A stretch of 57,364 nt of DNA from Bacillota bacterium (GTDB lineage Bacteria > Bacillota > Clostridia > Peptostreptococcales > Anaerovoracaceae): the NCBI GenBank assembly GCA_017412505.1, contig JAFPXN010000021.1, forward strand, positions 1-57,364, written 5' to 3'. Of the stretch, positions 44,217-53,866 are shown piece by piece (positions within the stretch are counted from its first letter, which is position 1; each line of letters opens with the position of its first letter). Under the pieces are notes generated by a model that had not been told where the DNA came from, made no database searches, and worked only from the letters and a program-made list of their open reading frames with translations. The translations under genes were made by a program, and so were the position numbers.

Positions 44217-44256
44217 AAACCCCGGAGGCCTTAAAATAAGGGCTTTTCGGGGTTTT
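44217..44256 (+). terminator. Rho-independent terminator before the S10 operon
   Basis: AAAACCCCG (44217-44225) pairs with CGGGGTTTT (44248-44256), with an inner GCCTTA/TAAGGGC-like stem; the outer stem ends in T residues. Confidence 0.8.
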
Positions 44257-44297
44257 GAAATATTTGAAAATTTTTTTGATTTTCTTTAAAAAAATGC

Positions 44298-44326
44298 TTG
44301 CATGCCGCGGACCGATGCTGTATAGT
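44298..44326 (+). promoter_or_regulatory. Promoter of the S10 ribosomal protein operon
   Basis: TTGCAT (44298-44303), 17-base spacer and TATAGT (44321-44326), preceded by an AT-rich tract (44258-44294) resembling an UP element. Confidence 0.75.
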
Positions 44327-44611
44327 AGTAGAGCTTGCTTTGGACAGGGAAAAGGCCGAAAAGCCTTGAACTGACCCAGCGGAGAAGCAGAAAGTTGCAG
44401 AGCCATCTGGTAATTTCTGCCGAGAATTGTCGGTCCGCAAGAGACCGGCGAAGGAGTTCTCGCATTTTTGCTTTGAGGTGAAAATTAGGAAACACACGGA
44501 AACGTGGACGCAAAGCAATGCGAAATCAAACCTCGCACAGATATGGCGAAAATGTGCGAAAAGACAAGGCGGAGCAGAGCTCCGCAGGCAAACAAGGAGG
44601 AAAAAACAACA
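44327..44611 (+). ncRNA. Structured leader of the S10 operon, possible attenuator
   Basis: A leader of about 280 bases with several stems: AAGGC/GCCTT (44352-44367), a nested stem CGAGAA...TTCTCG (44421-44462) enclosing CGGTC/GACCG and followed by ATTTTT, CGCACA/TGTGCG (44534-44558), and GCGGAGC/GCTCCGC (44569-44585) just before the AAGGAGG site. The T-tract after the nested stem makes it a candidate intrinsic attenuator for ribosomal-protein feedback. The binding protein is not known; no convincing leader peptide. Confidence 0.5.
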
Positions 44612-44920
44612 ATGAGTAGTCAGAAAATCAGAGTCAGACTCAAGGCTTACGACCACAAGGCGCTGGACCAGTCCGCAGAGCGGATCGTCGAGACCGCCAA
44701 GAAGACCGGCGCGGAAGTTTCCGGCCCCATCCCTCTCCCCACCGAGAAGGAAGTCGTCACGATCCTGAGAGCGGTTCACAAGTATAAGGACAGCAGAGAG
44801 CAGTTCGAACAGAGAACCCACAAGAGACTCATCGATATCCTGAACCCGACGCCCAAGACGATCGACGCCCTCACCAAGCTCGACATGCCCGCAGGCGTGG
44901 ATATCGAGATCAAACTGTAA
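44612..44920 (+). CDS. rpsJ: Ribosomal protein S10
   Basis: A 102-residue S10/NusE with the opening [18 protein letters not shown] and TKRLIDI-like [24 protein letters not shown]. It is part of the 30S head and of antitermination complexes. AAGGAGG precedes ATG 44612; the upstream open frame to 44504 lies in the structured leader. Confidence 0.97.
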   Translation: MSSQKIRVRLKAYDHKALDQSAERIVETAKKTGAEVSGPIPLPTEKEVVTILRAVHKYKDSREQFEQRTHKRLIDILNPTPKTIDALTKLDMPAGVDIEIKL

Positions 44921-44998
44921 GTACAAAGGTTATATAGATTACCCACGTGCTTAGTATGATTACCAACGTAATCCGCTGTAAGAACTAGGAGGAAAAAC

Positions 44999-45634
44999 AT
45001 GAAAGGTATCTTAGGAAAGAAGATCGGAATGACCCAGATCTTCTCCGAAGCAGGGGAAATGATCCCTGTGACCGTCATTGAAGCTGGCCCCTGCGTGGTC
45101 ACCCAGCTCAAGAACGAAGAGACCGACGGCTACAAGGCTGTACAGCTCGGTTTCGAAGATCAGAAAGAACACAGACTGACCAAGCCCGAAAGAGGCCACT
45201 TCGCAAAGGCCGGCGTTGCCTGCAAGAAGTACCTGGGCGAATTCAGACTCAGCGAAGATGAAAGCTACGAACTCGGACAGACCGTTTCCGCAGCAGACTT
45301 CGAGGAAGGCGCCAAGCTCGACATCACCGGCACTTCCAAGGGTAAGGGAACCCAGGGCAACATCAAGAGACATCATCACAGAAGAGGCCCGATGACCCAC
45401 GGTTCCAAGCACAAGAGACTGCCCGGCGGTCTGGCGGCAGCCACGTATCCTTCCAGAGTATTCCTTGGCAACAAGGCTCCGGGAAGAACCGGCAGAGACA
45501 CCGTCACCGTACAGAACTTAGAGCTCGTCAAGGTGATCGCAGACAGAAACCTGATGCTCGTTAAGGGCGCTGTTCCCGGAAACAAGGGCGGACTTCTCCG
45601 CATCAGAATGGCTGTCAAGGGACAGACCAAATAA
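44999..45634 (+). CDS. rplC: Ribosomal protein L3
   Basis: A 211-residue L3 with GILGKKIGMTQIF at the start, the GTSKGKGTQGNIKRHHHRRGPMTHGS loop reaching the peptidyl-transferase region, and the PGNKGG end. AGGAGG precedes the ATG. Second gene of the S10 cluster. Confidence 0.97.
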   Translation: MKGILGKKIGMTQIFSEAGEMIPVTVIEAGPCVVTQLKNEETDGYKAVQLGFEDQKEHRLTKPERGHFAKAGVACKKYLGEFRLSEDESYELGQTVSAADFEEGAKLDITGTSKGKGTQGNIKRHHHRRGPMTHGSKHKRLPGGLAAATYPSRVFLGNKAPGRTGRDTVTVQNLELVKVIADRNLMLVKGAVPGNKGGLLRIRMAVKGQTK

Positions 45635-45649
45635 TAAGGAGGCAGTCAA

Positions 45650-46273
45650 ATGGCAAAAGTTACTATGTTAACCATGGCCGGCGCCGAAGCAGGCACCATC
45701 GAACTGAACGATGCCATCTTCGCGATCGAGCCGAACGAATACGCAGTACATGCGATCATCAAGAACTACCTGGCAAACCAGAGACAGGGCACCCAGTCCG
45801 CTAAGACCAGAGGCGACGTCCGCGGAGGCGGAAGAAAGCCTTTCAGACAGAAGGGAACCGGCCGCCACAGACAGGGCAGCACCACGGATCCTTCCCAGGT
45901 AGGCGGCGGCGTCGCGTTCGCGCCCAAGCCCAGAAGCTACAGATACTCCGTCCCCAAGAAGCTGAAGAGACTCGCACTGTTCTCCGCTCTGTCTTCCAAG
46001 GTCGCGGATAACGAGATCATCGTTCTGGACAGCCTGGAAATGGCCGAACCCAAGACCAAGGACATGCTGAAGGTCCTGGAAGCCGTCAAGGCGCAGAAGA
46101 AAGCTCTGATCGTCACCGCTGAAAACAACGAGAACGTCATCAAGAGCGCGAACAACATTCCCGGAGTTCAGACGACCACCGTCGGTCAGATGAACGTATA
46201 CGAGATCATCAACCACGGCAGCTTCATCATCACCAAGGATGCGGTTGCGAAACTGGAGGAGGTGTACGCATAA
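45650..46273 (+). CDS. rplD: Ribosomal protein L4
   Basis: A 207-residue L4, with the extended loop TRGDVRGGGRKPFRQKGTGRHRQGS lining the exit tunnel. In many bacteria L4 also represses its own operon through the leader. Overlaps rplW by one base (TAATG). Confidence 0.97.
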   Translation: MAKVTMLTMAGAEAGTIELNDAIFAIEPNEYAVHAIIKNYLANQRQGTQSAKTRGDVRGGGRKPFRQKGTGRHRQGSTTDPSQVGGGVAFAPKPRSYRYSVPKKLKRLALFSALSSKVADNEIIVLDSLEMAEPKTKDMLKVLEAVKAQKKALIVTAENNENVIKSANNIPGVQTTTVGQMNVYEIINHGSFIITKDAVAKLEEVYA

Positions 46274-46563
46274 TGAGAACTCCTTACGACGTAATTATCG
46301 AACCGGTCATCTCCGAAAAGAGCATGGACGATGCCGCGGACAAGAAATATACCTTCAAGGTCGCAACCAACGCCACGAAGCCCGAGATCAAGACGGCTGT
46401 GGAAGAGGCCTTCGGAGTCACCGTTGTAAAGGTCAACGTAGCCAACTACGACGGCAAGTTAAAGAGACAGGGAAAGTACGTAGGCAGAACTCCTTCCTAT
46501 AAGAAGGCGATCGTTACGCTTTCCGAATCCAGCAAGACCATCGAGTTCTTCGAAGGACTCTAA
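46273..46563 (+). CDS. rplW: Ribosomal protein L23
   Basis: A 96-residue L23 ([43 protein letters not shown]). It sits at the tunnel exit and is a docking site for trigger factor and SRP. Confidence 0.96.
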   Translation: MRTPYDVIIEPVISEKSMDDAADKKYTFKVATNATKPEIKTAVEEAFGVTVVKVNVANYDGKLKRQGKYVGRTPSYKKAIVTLSESSKTIEFFEGL

Positions 46564-46580
46564 AACAGGAGGAAGAAACA

Positions 46581-47414
46581 ATGGGTATCAAGAAATATAA
46601 ACCGACTACTCCGGGTTTGAGAGGCATGACCGTTTCCACTTTCGAAGAGATCACGGAAAGCACTCCGGAAAAGTCTCTGACCTACACCCTGAAGAAGAAT
46701 GCCGGCCGCAACAACAGAGGCTGCATCACCGTCAGACACCAGGGCGGCGGCACGAGACGCAAGTACAGAGTCATCGATTTCAAGAGAAACAAGGACGACA
46801 TCCCCGCAACCGTCAAGACCATCGAATACGACCCCAACAGAACCGCTAACATCGCTCTCGTCTGCTACGCGGACGGCGAAAAGAGATACATCATCGCTCC
46901 CAACGGCCTGAAGGTCGGCGATGTTCTCTACAGCGGCGCTGCCGCGGATATCAAGACCGGCAACGCACTGCCGCTCGCGAACATCCCCGTCGGTACCATC
47001 ATCCACAACATCGAACTGAAGCCCGGCAAGGGCGCGCAGCTGTGCAGAGCAGCCGGCAACGGCGCTCAGCTGATGGCCAAGGAAGGCCAGTACGCGCAGG
47101 TCAGACTTCCGTCCGGCGAAGTCAGAAAGATCGCTATGAACTGCAGAGCCACGATCGGCGAAGTCGGCAACATCGACCACGAACTGATCTCCATCGGCAA
47201 GGCAGGCAGAAAGAGACACATGGGTATCCGCCCGACCGTAAGAGGTTCTGTCATGAACCCGAACGACCATCCTCATGGCGGCGGCGAAGGCAAGGCTCCC
47301 GTTGGCCGTCCCGGCCCGGTAACGCCTTGGGGCAAGCCTGCTCTCGGCTATAAGACGAGAAAGAAGAACAAGGCTTCCAACCAGTACATCGTCAAGAGAA
47401 GAAATCAGAAGTAG
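46581..47414 (+). CDS. rplB: Ribosomal protein L2
   Basis: A 277-residue L2 with [15 protein letters not shown], the central VRLPSGEVR and the C-terminal [19 protein letters not shown] containing the conserved histidine. It is required for subunit joining and peptidyl transfer. Confidence 0.97.
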   Translation: MGIKKYKPTTPGLRGMTVSTFEEITESTPEKSLTYTLKKNAGRNNRGCITVRHQGGGTRRKYRVIDFKRNKDDIPATVKTIEYDPNRTANIALVCYADGEKRYIIAPNGLKVGDVLYSGAAADIKTGNALPLANIPVGTIIHNIELKPGKGAQLCRAAGNGAQLMAKEGQYAQVRLPSGEVRKIAMNCRATIGEVGNIDHELISIGKAGRKRHMGIRPTVRGSVMNPNDHPHGGGEGKAPVGRPGPVTPWGKPALGYKTRKKNKASNQYIVKRRNQK

Positions 47415-47435
47415 TTGAAGGAGGATACAGAAAAC

Positions 47436-47708
47436 ATGAGCAGATCCTTAAAGAAGGGCCCGTTCGTAGACAGAAAGCTGCTGAAGGCGATCGACGACAT
47501 GAACGCTGCCAACGACAAGAAAGTCATCAAGACCTGGTCCAGACCGTCAACGATCTTCCCCCAGATGGTCGGCCACACGATCGCGGTGTACGACGGCAAG
47601 AAGCACGTACCCGTATATATCACAGAAGATATGGTAGGACATCGCCTCGGCGAATTCGCTCCCACCAGAACATTCAGAGGACACGCTGGTTCCTCCAAGG
47701 TTAAGTAG
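47436..47708 (+). CDS. rpsS: Ribosomal protein S19
   Basis: A 90-residue S19 ([23 protein letters not shown] here [18 protein letters not shown]). The ATG at 47436 follows a GAAGGAGG site; an earlier in-frame ATG at 47415 precedes that site and is not used. Confidence 0.96.
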   Translation: MSRSLKKGPFVDRKLLKAIDDMNAANDKKVIKTWSRPSTIFPQMVGHTIAVYDGKKHVPVYITEDMVGHRLGEFAPTRTFRGHAGSSKVK

Positions 47709-47725
47709 GAAAGGAGATAAAAGCA

Positions 47726-48058
47726 ATGGAAGCTAAGGCAGTTGCAAAATACGTAAGAATGTCTCCGACTAAGATTGCCCCCATTACCGATCTGGTAAGA
47801 GGCAAGGACCTGCAGGAGGCTCTGACCATTTTAAAGTTCACACCCGGCAAGGCATCTGAACTTGTAGAAAAAGTCGTCCAGTCCGCAGCGGCAAACGCTG
47901 AGAACAACCACGACATGGATCCGTCCAAGCTCTACGTCGCAGAGATCTACGCGAACAAGGGCCCCACGATGAAGCGCTGGAGAGCCGGCGCCCAGGGCAG
48001 AGCGGGCATGATCCTCAAGAGAAGCAGCCACATCGGCGTAACTTTAAAGGAAAGATAA
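47726..48058 (+). CDS. rplV: Ribosomal protein L22
   Basis: A 110-residue L22 (KYVRMSPTKIAPITDLVRGK; KRWRAGAQGRAGMILKRSSHI). The beta-hairpin at the C-terminal part lines the exit tunnel. AAAGGAGA precedes the ATG. Confidence 0.96.
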   Translation: MEAKAVAKYVRMSPTKIAPITDLVRGKDLQEALTILKFTPGKASELVEKVVQSAAANAENNHDMDPSKLYVAEIYANKGPTMKRWRAGAQGRAGMILKRSSHIGVTLKER

Positions 48059-48074
48059 TCAGTAGGAGGTTATT

Positions 48075-48959
48075 ATGGGTCAGAAAGTTAGCCCGCATGG
48101 ATTCAGAGTGGGCGTCATTAAAGACTGGGATTCCAAATGGTACGCAAATAAAAAGAACTTCTCTGATTATCTCGTAGAAGATAACAAGGTCAGAGATTTC
48201 ATCAAGAAGAAGCTGTATCTGGCAGGCGTATCCAAGGTTGTCATCGAAAGAGCAGCCGAGAACCAGATGCGGATCAACGTCCTCACCGCCAAGCCCGGTA
48301 TGGTCATCGGCCGCGGCGGCGACGGCATCGATCAGCTGAAGAACGAACTGGAAAAGTTCACCGGCAAGAGCGTTGTCCTGAACATCGTAGAACTGAGAAG
48401 ACCGGAGACGGATGCGCAGCTGACCGCTGAGAGCATCGCTCAGGCCCTCGAAAAGAGAGTTTCCTTCAGAAGAGCCATGAAGCAGGCCATCCAGAGAACC
48501 ATGAAGGCCGGCTGCAAGGGCATCAAGGTCGTCATCAGCGGCCGCGTAGGCGGCGCTGAGATCGCCAGAAGCGAAAAGTATTCCGAAGGCAACGTTCCTC
48601 TTCACACCCTGCGCGCCAACATCGACTACGGTTTCACCGAAGCCGATACCCAGTACGGCCGCATCGGCGTCAAGGTATGGATCAACAACGGTGAAGTCCT
48701 CGAAAAGGGCCTCATCCCCTCCATCCCCGAAGAGAAGGAAAACAAGCGCGGCGAAGGCCGCAGAGGCGACAGACGTCAGAGAAGAGACGGCGATCGTCCC
48801 AGAAGAGAACGCGGCGAAGGCAGAAGAGGCGGCCGTTTCGAAGAAAAGCCCGTCAAGAAGTACGAGAACCCGAGAAAGCGCCCCGCTAAGCCCGCTCCCG
48901 CACCCGTTGTAGAAGAAGCTGCAGTCGAAGCGGAATCCTCCGCCCCCGCAGAAGAATAA
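48075..48959 (+). CDS. rpsC: Ribosomal protein S3 with long arginine/glycine-rich tail
   Basis: A 294-residue S3. The usual KH and C-terminal domains ([43 protein letters not shown]) end near residue 218. About 75 further residues form a tail first rich in Arg/Gly/Asp ([21 protein letters not shown]) then Pro/Ala/Glu. S3 lies at the mRNA entry and has helicase activity; the tail may bind RNA. Confidence 0.95.
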   Translation: MGQKVSPHGFRVGVIKDWDSKWYANKKNFSDYLVEDNKVRDFIKKKLYLAGVSKVVIERAAENQMRINVLTAKPGMVIGRGGDGIDQLKNELEKFTGKSVVLNIVELRRPETDAQLTAESIAQALEKRVSFRRAMKQAIQRTMKAGCKGIKVVISGRVGGAEIARSEKYSEGNVPLHTLRANIDYGFTEADTQYGRIGVKVWINNGEVLEKGLIPSIPEEKENKRGEGRRGDRRQRRDGDRPRRERGEGRRGGRFEEKPVKKYENPRKRPAKPAPAPVVEEAAVEAESSAPAEE

Positions 48960-48977
48960 GGAAGGAGGAACAGCTTT

Positions 48978-49406
48978 ATGTTAATGCCTAAGCGCGTTAA
49001 GTACAGAAGACAGCACAGAGGCAGAATGACAGGCATCGCCACCAAGGGCAACACTGTTACCTACGGCGAATATGGCCTTGTCGCTCTGGAACCCGCCTGG
49101 ATCACCGCAAACCAGATCGAGGCAGCCCGTATCGCCATGACCCGTTCCATCAGAAGAGGCGGTCAGGTGTACATCAAGATTTTCCCTCACAAGTCGGTCA
49201 CCAAGAAGCCCGCTGAAGTCCGTATGGGTTCCGGTAAAGGTGCTCCTGACCATTGGGTAGCAGTGGTCAAGCCCGGCAGAGTGATGTTTGAAATTGCAGG
49301 CGTCAGCGAAGAAGCCGCGAAGGAAGCTATGAGACTCGCTATGCACAAGCTTCCCATCAAGTGCAAATTCGTCAGAAAAGCCGACCAGAAGGACGGTGAA
49401 GCATAA
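48978..49406 (+). CDS. rplP: Ribosomal protein L16
   Basis: A 142-residue L16 ([38 protein letters not shown]). It helps position A-site tRNA. GGAAGGAGG precedes the ATG; stop overlaps rpmC by one base. Confidence 0.97.
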   Translation: MLMPKRVKYRRQHRGRMTGIATKGNTVTYGEYGLVALEPAWITANQIEAARIAMTRSIRRGGQVYIKIFPHKSVTKKPAEVRMGSGKGAPDHWVAVVKPGRVMFEIAGVSEEAAKEAMRLAMHKLPIKCKFVRKADQKDGEA

Positions 49407-49609
49407 TGAAGATCGACAAGGTAAGAAATATGAGCCAGGCCGAGCTTGCTTCCGAAGAACTGAAGCTGAAGAAGGAGCTCTTCAACCTGAGATTCCAGCA
49501 CGTCACCGGACAGCTGGAGAACCCCCTCAAGATGAGAGAGGTCAAGAGAGATATCGCCAGAGTGAAGACCGCGCTCAGAGAAAAAGAGCTGAAAGCGGCC
49601 GAGAAATAG
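49406..49609 (+). CDS. rpmC: Ribosomal protein L29
   Basis: A 67-residue L29 with the two-helix pattern [23 protein letters not shown]. Starts in the TAATG overlap with rplP. Confidence 0.95.
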   Translation: MKIDKVRNMSQAELASEELKLKKELFNLRFQHVTGQLENPLKMREVKRDIARVKTALREKELKAAEK

Positions 49610-49627
49610 TGAAAGGAGGAAGCGAGA

Positions 49628-49885
49628 ATGTCTGACAGAAACAGAAGAAAGACGCTGGTCGGAATCGTTACCAGCAATAAGATGGACAAGTCCATCGTCG
49701 TGTCGATCGAAGAAACCCGTCGCCACCCCCTTTACGGTAAATCCACGAAGATCACCAAGAAGTTCATGGCGCACGACGAAAACAACGAGTGCCAGATCGG
49801 CGATAAAGTAAGAATTATGGAAACGAGACCCCTGTCCAAGTCCAAGAGATGGAGACTGGTGGAAGTCGTTGAAAAGGTTAAGTAA
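49628..49885 (+). CDS. rpsQ: Ribosomal protein S17
   Basis: An 85-residue S17 ([35 protein letters not shown]). OB-fold protein binding 16S rRNA early in assembly. AAAGGAGG precedes the ATG. Confidence 0.96.
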   Translation: MSDRNRRKTLVGIVTSNKMDKSIVVSIEETRRHPLYGKSTKITKKFMAHDENNECQIGDKVRIMETRPLSKSKRWRLVEVVEKVK

Positions 49886-49896
49886 GGAGGCACCAG

Positions 49897-50265
49897 ATGA
49901 TTCAGACAGAAACCAGACTGAAGGTTGCCGACAACTCCGGAGCAAAGGAACTCCTCTGCATCCGTATCCTCGGCGGCACAGGCCGTAAGTATGCAAATAT
50001 CGGTGACATCATCGTATGTGCCGTAAAAGACGCGACCCCCGGCGGCGTCGTCAAGAAGGGTCAGGTCGTCAAGGCTGTTATCGTCAGATCCGCCACCGGC
50101 GCGAGAAGAGCTGACGGCAGCTACGTAAAGTTTGACCAGAACGCAGCGGTCATCATCAACCAGGACAAGCAGCCCGTCGGTACCCGTATCTTCGGACCGG
50201 TTGCCAGAGAGCTGAGAGAAAAGGGATTCATGAAGATCGTTTCCCTGGCTCCCGAAGTACTGTAA
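49897..50265 (+). CDS. rplN: Ribosomal protein L14
   Basis: A 122-residue L14 ([49 protein letters not shown]). First gene of the spc part of the cluster. Confidence 0.97.
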   Translation: MIQTETRLKVADNSGAKELLCIRILGGTGRKYANIGDIIVCAVKDATPGGVVKKGQVVKAVIVRSATGARRADGSYVKFDQNAAVIINQDKQPVGTRIFGPVARELREKGFMKIVSLAPEVL

Positions 50266-50279
50266 GGAGGACATGAAGC

Positions 50280-50585
50280 ATGAAGATCAAGAAGAATGAC
50301 ACCGTCCTCGTAATTGCAGGCAAGGACAAGGGCAAGAAGGGCAAGGTCCTCGCGGCTTTCCCCAAGAAGGAGACCGTCATCGTGGAAGGCGTCAACATCC
50401 AGACGAAGCACGCCAAGGCCAGACAGAATCAGCCCGCTGAGATCCGCAAGGTCGAAGGCCCCATCCACGTTTCCAACGTCATGTACTATGACACCAAGGC
50501 CAAGCAGCCCGTGCGCATCGGCTACAAAGTCGAAAACGGCCACAAGAAGAGAATTTCCAAGAAGACCGGTCAGGTCATTGATTAA
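50280..50585 (+). CDS. rplX: Ribosomal protein L24
   Basis: A 101-residue L24 with the KOW motif ([22 protein letters not shown]). Assembly-initiating protein at the tunnel exit. Confidence 0.96.
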   Translation: MKIKKNDTVLVIAGKDKGKKGKVLAAFPKKETVIVEGVNIQTKHAKARQNQPAEIRKVEGPIHVSNVMYYDTKAKQPVRIGYKVENGHKKRISKKTGQVID

Positions 50586-50602
50586 TCGAAAGGAGGAATA
50601 CC

Positions 50603-51145
50603 ATGGCAGCTAGACTGAAGGAAAAGTATACGAATGAAGTTTTCCAGGCTCTGAACGACAAGTTCCACTATGCCAACGTTATGGAAGTCCCCAAACTCGA
50701 GAAGATCACCCTGAACATGGGTCTCGGAGATTGCAAGGATAACCCCAAACTGCTGGAAATGGCAGTCGCCGAAATGGCCGCTATCGCGGGCCAGGCTCCG
50801 GTGGTCACCAAGTCCAGAAAATCTATCGCAAACTTTAAGCTGAGGGCAGGCATGTCCGTAGGATGCAAAGTTACCCTTCGCGGCGACCGCATGTACGAAT
50901 TTGCCGACAAGTTCTTCACCATCGCTCTTCCCCGCGTTCGCGACTTCAAGGGCGTTAGCAAGAACTCCTTCGACGGCCGCGGCAACTACGCTATGGGCGT
51001 CAAGGAACAGCTGATCTTCCCCGAGATCGAATATGATAAGGTCGAGAAGATCAGAGGCATGGACATCGTATTCACCACAACGGCAAAGACTGACGAAGAA
51101 GCCAAGGCTCTTCTCGAAATGCTCGGTATGCCGTTCGAAAAGTAG
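50603..51145 (+). CDS. rplE: Ribosomal protein L5
   Basis: A 180-residue L5 ([42 protein letters not shown]). Binds 5S rRNA and contacts P-site tRNA. AAAGGAGG precedes the ATG. Confidence 0.97.
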   Translation: MAARLKEKYTNEVFQALNDKFHYANVMEVPKLEKITLNMGLGDCKDNPKLLEMAVAEMAAIAGQAPVVTKSRKSIANFKLRAGMSVGCKVTLRGDRMYEFADKFFTIALPRVRDFKGVSKNSFDGRGNYAMGVKEQLIFPEIEYDKVEKIRGMDIVFTTTAKTDEEAKALLEMLGMPFEK

Positions 51146-51154
51146 GAGGGCAAA

Positions 51155-51340
51155 ATGGCTAAAACATCTCTTAAGGTTAAGCAGCAGAGAAAGCCCAAGC
51201 ATTCTACCCAGGCTTACAACCGCTGCAAAATCTGTGGAAGACCCCACGCTTATTTAAGAAAGTACGGCATCTGCCGTATCTGCTTCAGAGAGCTGGCTTA
51301 CAAAGGGGAGATCCCCGGCGTAAAGAAGGCCAGCTGGTAA
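51155..51340 (+). CDS. rpsN: Ribosomal protein S14, zinc-binding type
   Basis: A 61-residue type Z S14 with four cysteines as CKIC and CRIC and the end [11 protein letters not shown]. The zinc form here may depend on zinc supply; a cysteine-free paralogue is not in the window. Confidence 0.96.
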   Translation: MAKTSLKVKQQRKPKHSTQAYNRCKICGRPHAYLRKYGICRICFRELAYKGEIPGVKKASW

Positions 51341-51363
51341 TCGAGGAAGGAGGAACATCGAAC

Positions 51364-51762
51364 ATGACAATGACAGATCCTGTAGCAGATATGCTCACAA
51401 GAATCAGAAATGCAAACACTGCAGGCCATGCAACCGTAGATATCCCCGCTTCCAAGATCAAGAAGAACATCGCAGAGATCCTGGTAAAGGAAGGATACGT
51501 TAAGGGTTACGAGATCGTCGAAGGCGAGACCCAGGACACCATCCGCGTCGCCATGAAGTACGGCCCGGACAAGACCAAGGTCATCACCGGCATCAAGAAG
51601 ATCTCCAAGCCCGGCCTGAAAGTATACGCCAAGGCTGACGAAGTGCCCAAGGTACTCGGCGGTCTGGGCATCGCCATCATCTCCACCTCCAGCGGCCTGA
51701 TCACCGATAAGGAAGCCAGAAAGCTGGGCGTTGGCGGCGAAGTCATCTGCTACGTTTGGTAA
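51364..51762 (+). CDS. rpsH: Ribosomal protein S8
   Basis: A 132-residue S8 ([40 protein letters not shown]). In many bacteria it represses the spc operon. Starts after a GAAGGAGG site. Confidence 0.97.
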   Translation: MTMTDPVADMLTRIRNANTAGHATVDIPASKIKKNIAEILVKEGYVKGYEIVEGETQDTIRVAMKYGPDKTKVITGIKKISKPGLKVYAKADEVPKVLGGLGIAIISTSSGLITDKEARKLGVGGEVICYVW

Positions 51763-51780
51763 TAAGGAAAGGAGAAACAA

Positions 51781-52320
51781 ATGTCCAGAATAGGAAAACT
51801 GCCTGTGACTGTTCCCAGCGGCGTCGAGATCACCGTATCCGACGGCAACCTTGTTACCGTTAAGGGCCCCAAGGGCTGCCTGAGCGAGCAGATCAGCGAT
51901 AAGATCAAAGTTGAATTAAAAGACGGTTCCCTGCAGCTGACCCCGGCTGACGAGACCAGAGAGAGCAACGCTCAGCATGGTCTGGCCAGATCCCTGGTCA
52001 ACAACATGGTCCACGGCGTAACCACCGGGTTCGAAAAGAAGCTCGAAATGATCGGCGTTGGCTACAAGGCCGAGAAGAAGGGCAAGGACCTGGTTATGCA
52101 GCTCGGTTACTCCCACCCCGTCATCATGCCGGATCCCGAAGGCATCACCACCGAAGTTCCCGACGCGACCCACATCGTCGTCAAGGGTGCGGACAAGGCT
52201 CTCGTAGGCAACTACGCCGCCAACATCCGCAAGTGGAGAAAGCCGGAACCCTATAAGGGCAAGGGCATTCGCTACGAAGGCGAATACGTCCGCAGAAAAG
52301 AAGGCAAGACCGGTAAGTAG
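51781..52320 (+). CDS. rplF: Ribosomal protein L6
   Basis: A 179-residue L6 (MSRIGKLPVTVPSGVEI; KPEPYKGKGIRYEGEYVRRKEGKTGK). Two repeated domains near the factor-binding site. Confidence 0.97.
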   Translation: MSRIGKLPVTVPSGVEITVSDGNLVTVKGPKGCLSEQISDKIKVELKDGSLQLTPADETRESNAQHGLARSLVNNMVHGVTTGFEKKLEMIGVGYKAEKKGKDLVMQLGYSHPVIMPDPEGITTEVPDATHIVVKGADKALVGNYAANIRKWRKPEPYKGKGIRYEGEYVRRKEGKTGK

Positions 52321-52338
52321 AGGAAGGAGTAAACGATT

Positions 52339-52701
52339 ATGAAAAGAAGCAGAAATGACAATCGTGTCAAGAGACACGAAAGAGTCAGAGAAAACGTATT
52401 CGGAACTCCCGAAAGACCCAGGCTCTGTGTATTCAGAAGCTCCAAGAACATCTATGCCCAGGTCATCGACGACGTGAACGGCAAGACGCTGGCAGCAGCG
52501 TCCAGCCTGGACAAGGACGTCAAGGCGCAGGCAGCTTACGGCGGCAACAAGGAAGCTGCCAAGCTCGTCGGCGAAAAGATCGGCAAGGTCGCCAAGGACG
52601 CAGGCATCGACACCGTCATCTTCGACAGAGGCGGCTACCTGTATCACGGCAGAGTAAAGGAACTGGCTGACGGCGCAAGAGCAGCCGGCCTGGAATTCTA
52701 A
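52339..52701 (+). CDS. rplR: Ribosomal protein L18
   Basis: A 120-residue L18 ([40 protein letters not shown]). Binds 5S rRNA with L5. Confidence 0.97.
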   Translation: MKRSRNDNRVKRHERVRENVFGTPERPRLCVFRSSKNIYAQVIDDVNGKTLAAASSLDKDVKAQAAYGGNKEAAKLVGEKIGKVAKDAGIDTVIFDRGGYLYHGRVKELADGARAAGLEF

Positions 52702-52714
52702 GGAGGATAGAAGA

Positions 52715-53218
52715 ATGCAAAGAATTGACGCATCCAAGCTCGACCTGAAGGATTCTTCCATCGTTAATATCAGAAGAGTTACAAAGGTCGTTAAGGGCGG
52801 TAAGAACTCCAGATTCAGCGTTACGGTCGTCGTCGGCGACGGCGCCGGTCACGTAGGTCTGGGCCTGGGCAAGTCCCAGGAGATCCCCGAAGCGGTCAGA
52901 AAGGCTACCGAGGACGCCAAGAAGGCTCTCATCCATGTCCCCATGGTCGGAACCACGATTCCTCACAGAAGCCTCGGCATCTTCGGCGCAGGCAAGGTCC
53001 TGCTGATGCCCGCAGCTCCCGGTACCGGCGTGATTGCCGGCGGCAGCGCCCGTACAGTTCTGGAATATGCAGGCGTTAAGGACGTCAGAGCCAAGTCCAT
53101 CGGTTCTTCCAACCCCGGCAACGTCGCATATGCCACCATGGAAGGTCTGAAGAATCTGAAGACCGTCGAAGAAGTCGCCAAGCTGAGAGGCCTCAGCAAG
53201 GAAGAGATCTTAGGATAG
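52715..53218 (+). CDS. rpsE: Ribosomal protein S5
   Basis: A 167-residue S5 ([46 protein letters not shown]). Part of the mRNA entry helicase site with S3 and S4. Confidence 0.97.
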   Translation: MQRIDASKLDLKDSSIVNIRRVTKVVKGGKNSRFSVTVVVGDGAGHVGLGLGKSQEIPEAVRKATEDAKKALIHVPMVGTTIPHRSLGIFGAGKVLLMPAAPGTGVIAGGSARTVLEYAGVKDVRAKSIGSSNPGNVAYATMEGLKNLKTVEEVAKLRGLSKEEILG

Positions 53219-53228
53219 GAGGCACACA

Positions 53229-53408
53229 ATGGGTAAGCTTAAAATCACATTAGTCAAGAGCACCATCGGCGAATCTCCTTACCAGAAGAAGGTCGTTAAG
53301 GCTCTGGGCCTGCGCAAGATGCACCAGAGCGTCGAACTTCCCGACACCCCGCAGACCCGCGGCGCTGTCAACAAGGTATCCCACCTGTTAAAAGTGGAAG
53401 AACTGTAA
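53229..53408 (+). CDS. rpmD: Ribosomal protein L30
   Basis: A 59-residue L30 opening [15 protein letters not shown], then [18 protein letters not shown] and ending LLKVEEL. ATAGGAGGC precedes the ATG. Small gene between rpsE and rplO, as in other Bacillota. Confidence 0.95.
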   Translation: MGKLKITLVKSTIGESPYQKKVVKALGLRKMHQSVELPDTPQTRGAVNKVSHLLKVEEL

Positions 53409-53425
53409 GTGGGAGGTGCACTGAT

Positions 53426-53866
53426 ATGAAACTTCATGAATTAAAGAAGCCCGCCGGCTCCACGAGAGCTCCCAAGAGAGTGGGCAGAGGAACAGGTTCC
53501 GGTCTGGGCACCACGTCCGGCCGCGGCATGAACGGTCAGAACTCCAGAAGCGGCGGCGGTACCCGTCTCGGCTTCGAAGGCGGCCAGATGCCCCTGTACA
53601 GAAGACTCCCGAAGAGAGGCTTCACCAATCATTGGAAAAAGGAATACGTAGGCGTTAACGTGGAAAAGCTGAACTGCTTCGAAGACGGCGCTACCGTTAC
53701 TTCCCAGATGATCATCGACGCCGGTCTGGCCAACAAGGTCACCGAAGGCGTTAAGATCCTGGGCGGCGGCGAACTCAAGAAGAAGCTCACAGTTCAGGCC
53801 GAGAAATTCAGCGACAGCGCTATCGAAAAAATCGTTGCCGCAGGAGGAAAGGCAGAGGTGATCTAA
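53426..53866 (+). CDS. rplO: Ribosomal protein L15
   Basis: A 146-residue L15 ([22 protein letters not shown]; glycine-rich [20 protein letters not shown]). Overlaps secY by one base (TAATG). Confidence 0.97.
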   Translation: MKLHELKKPAGSTRAPKRVGRGTGSGLGTTSGRGMNGQNSRSGGGTRLGFEGGQMPLYRRLPKRGFTNHWKKEYVGVNVEKLNCFEDGATVTSQMIIDAGLANKVTEGVKILGGGELKKKLTVQAEKFSDSAIEKIVAAGGKAEVI

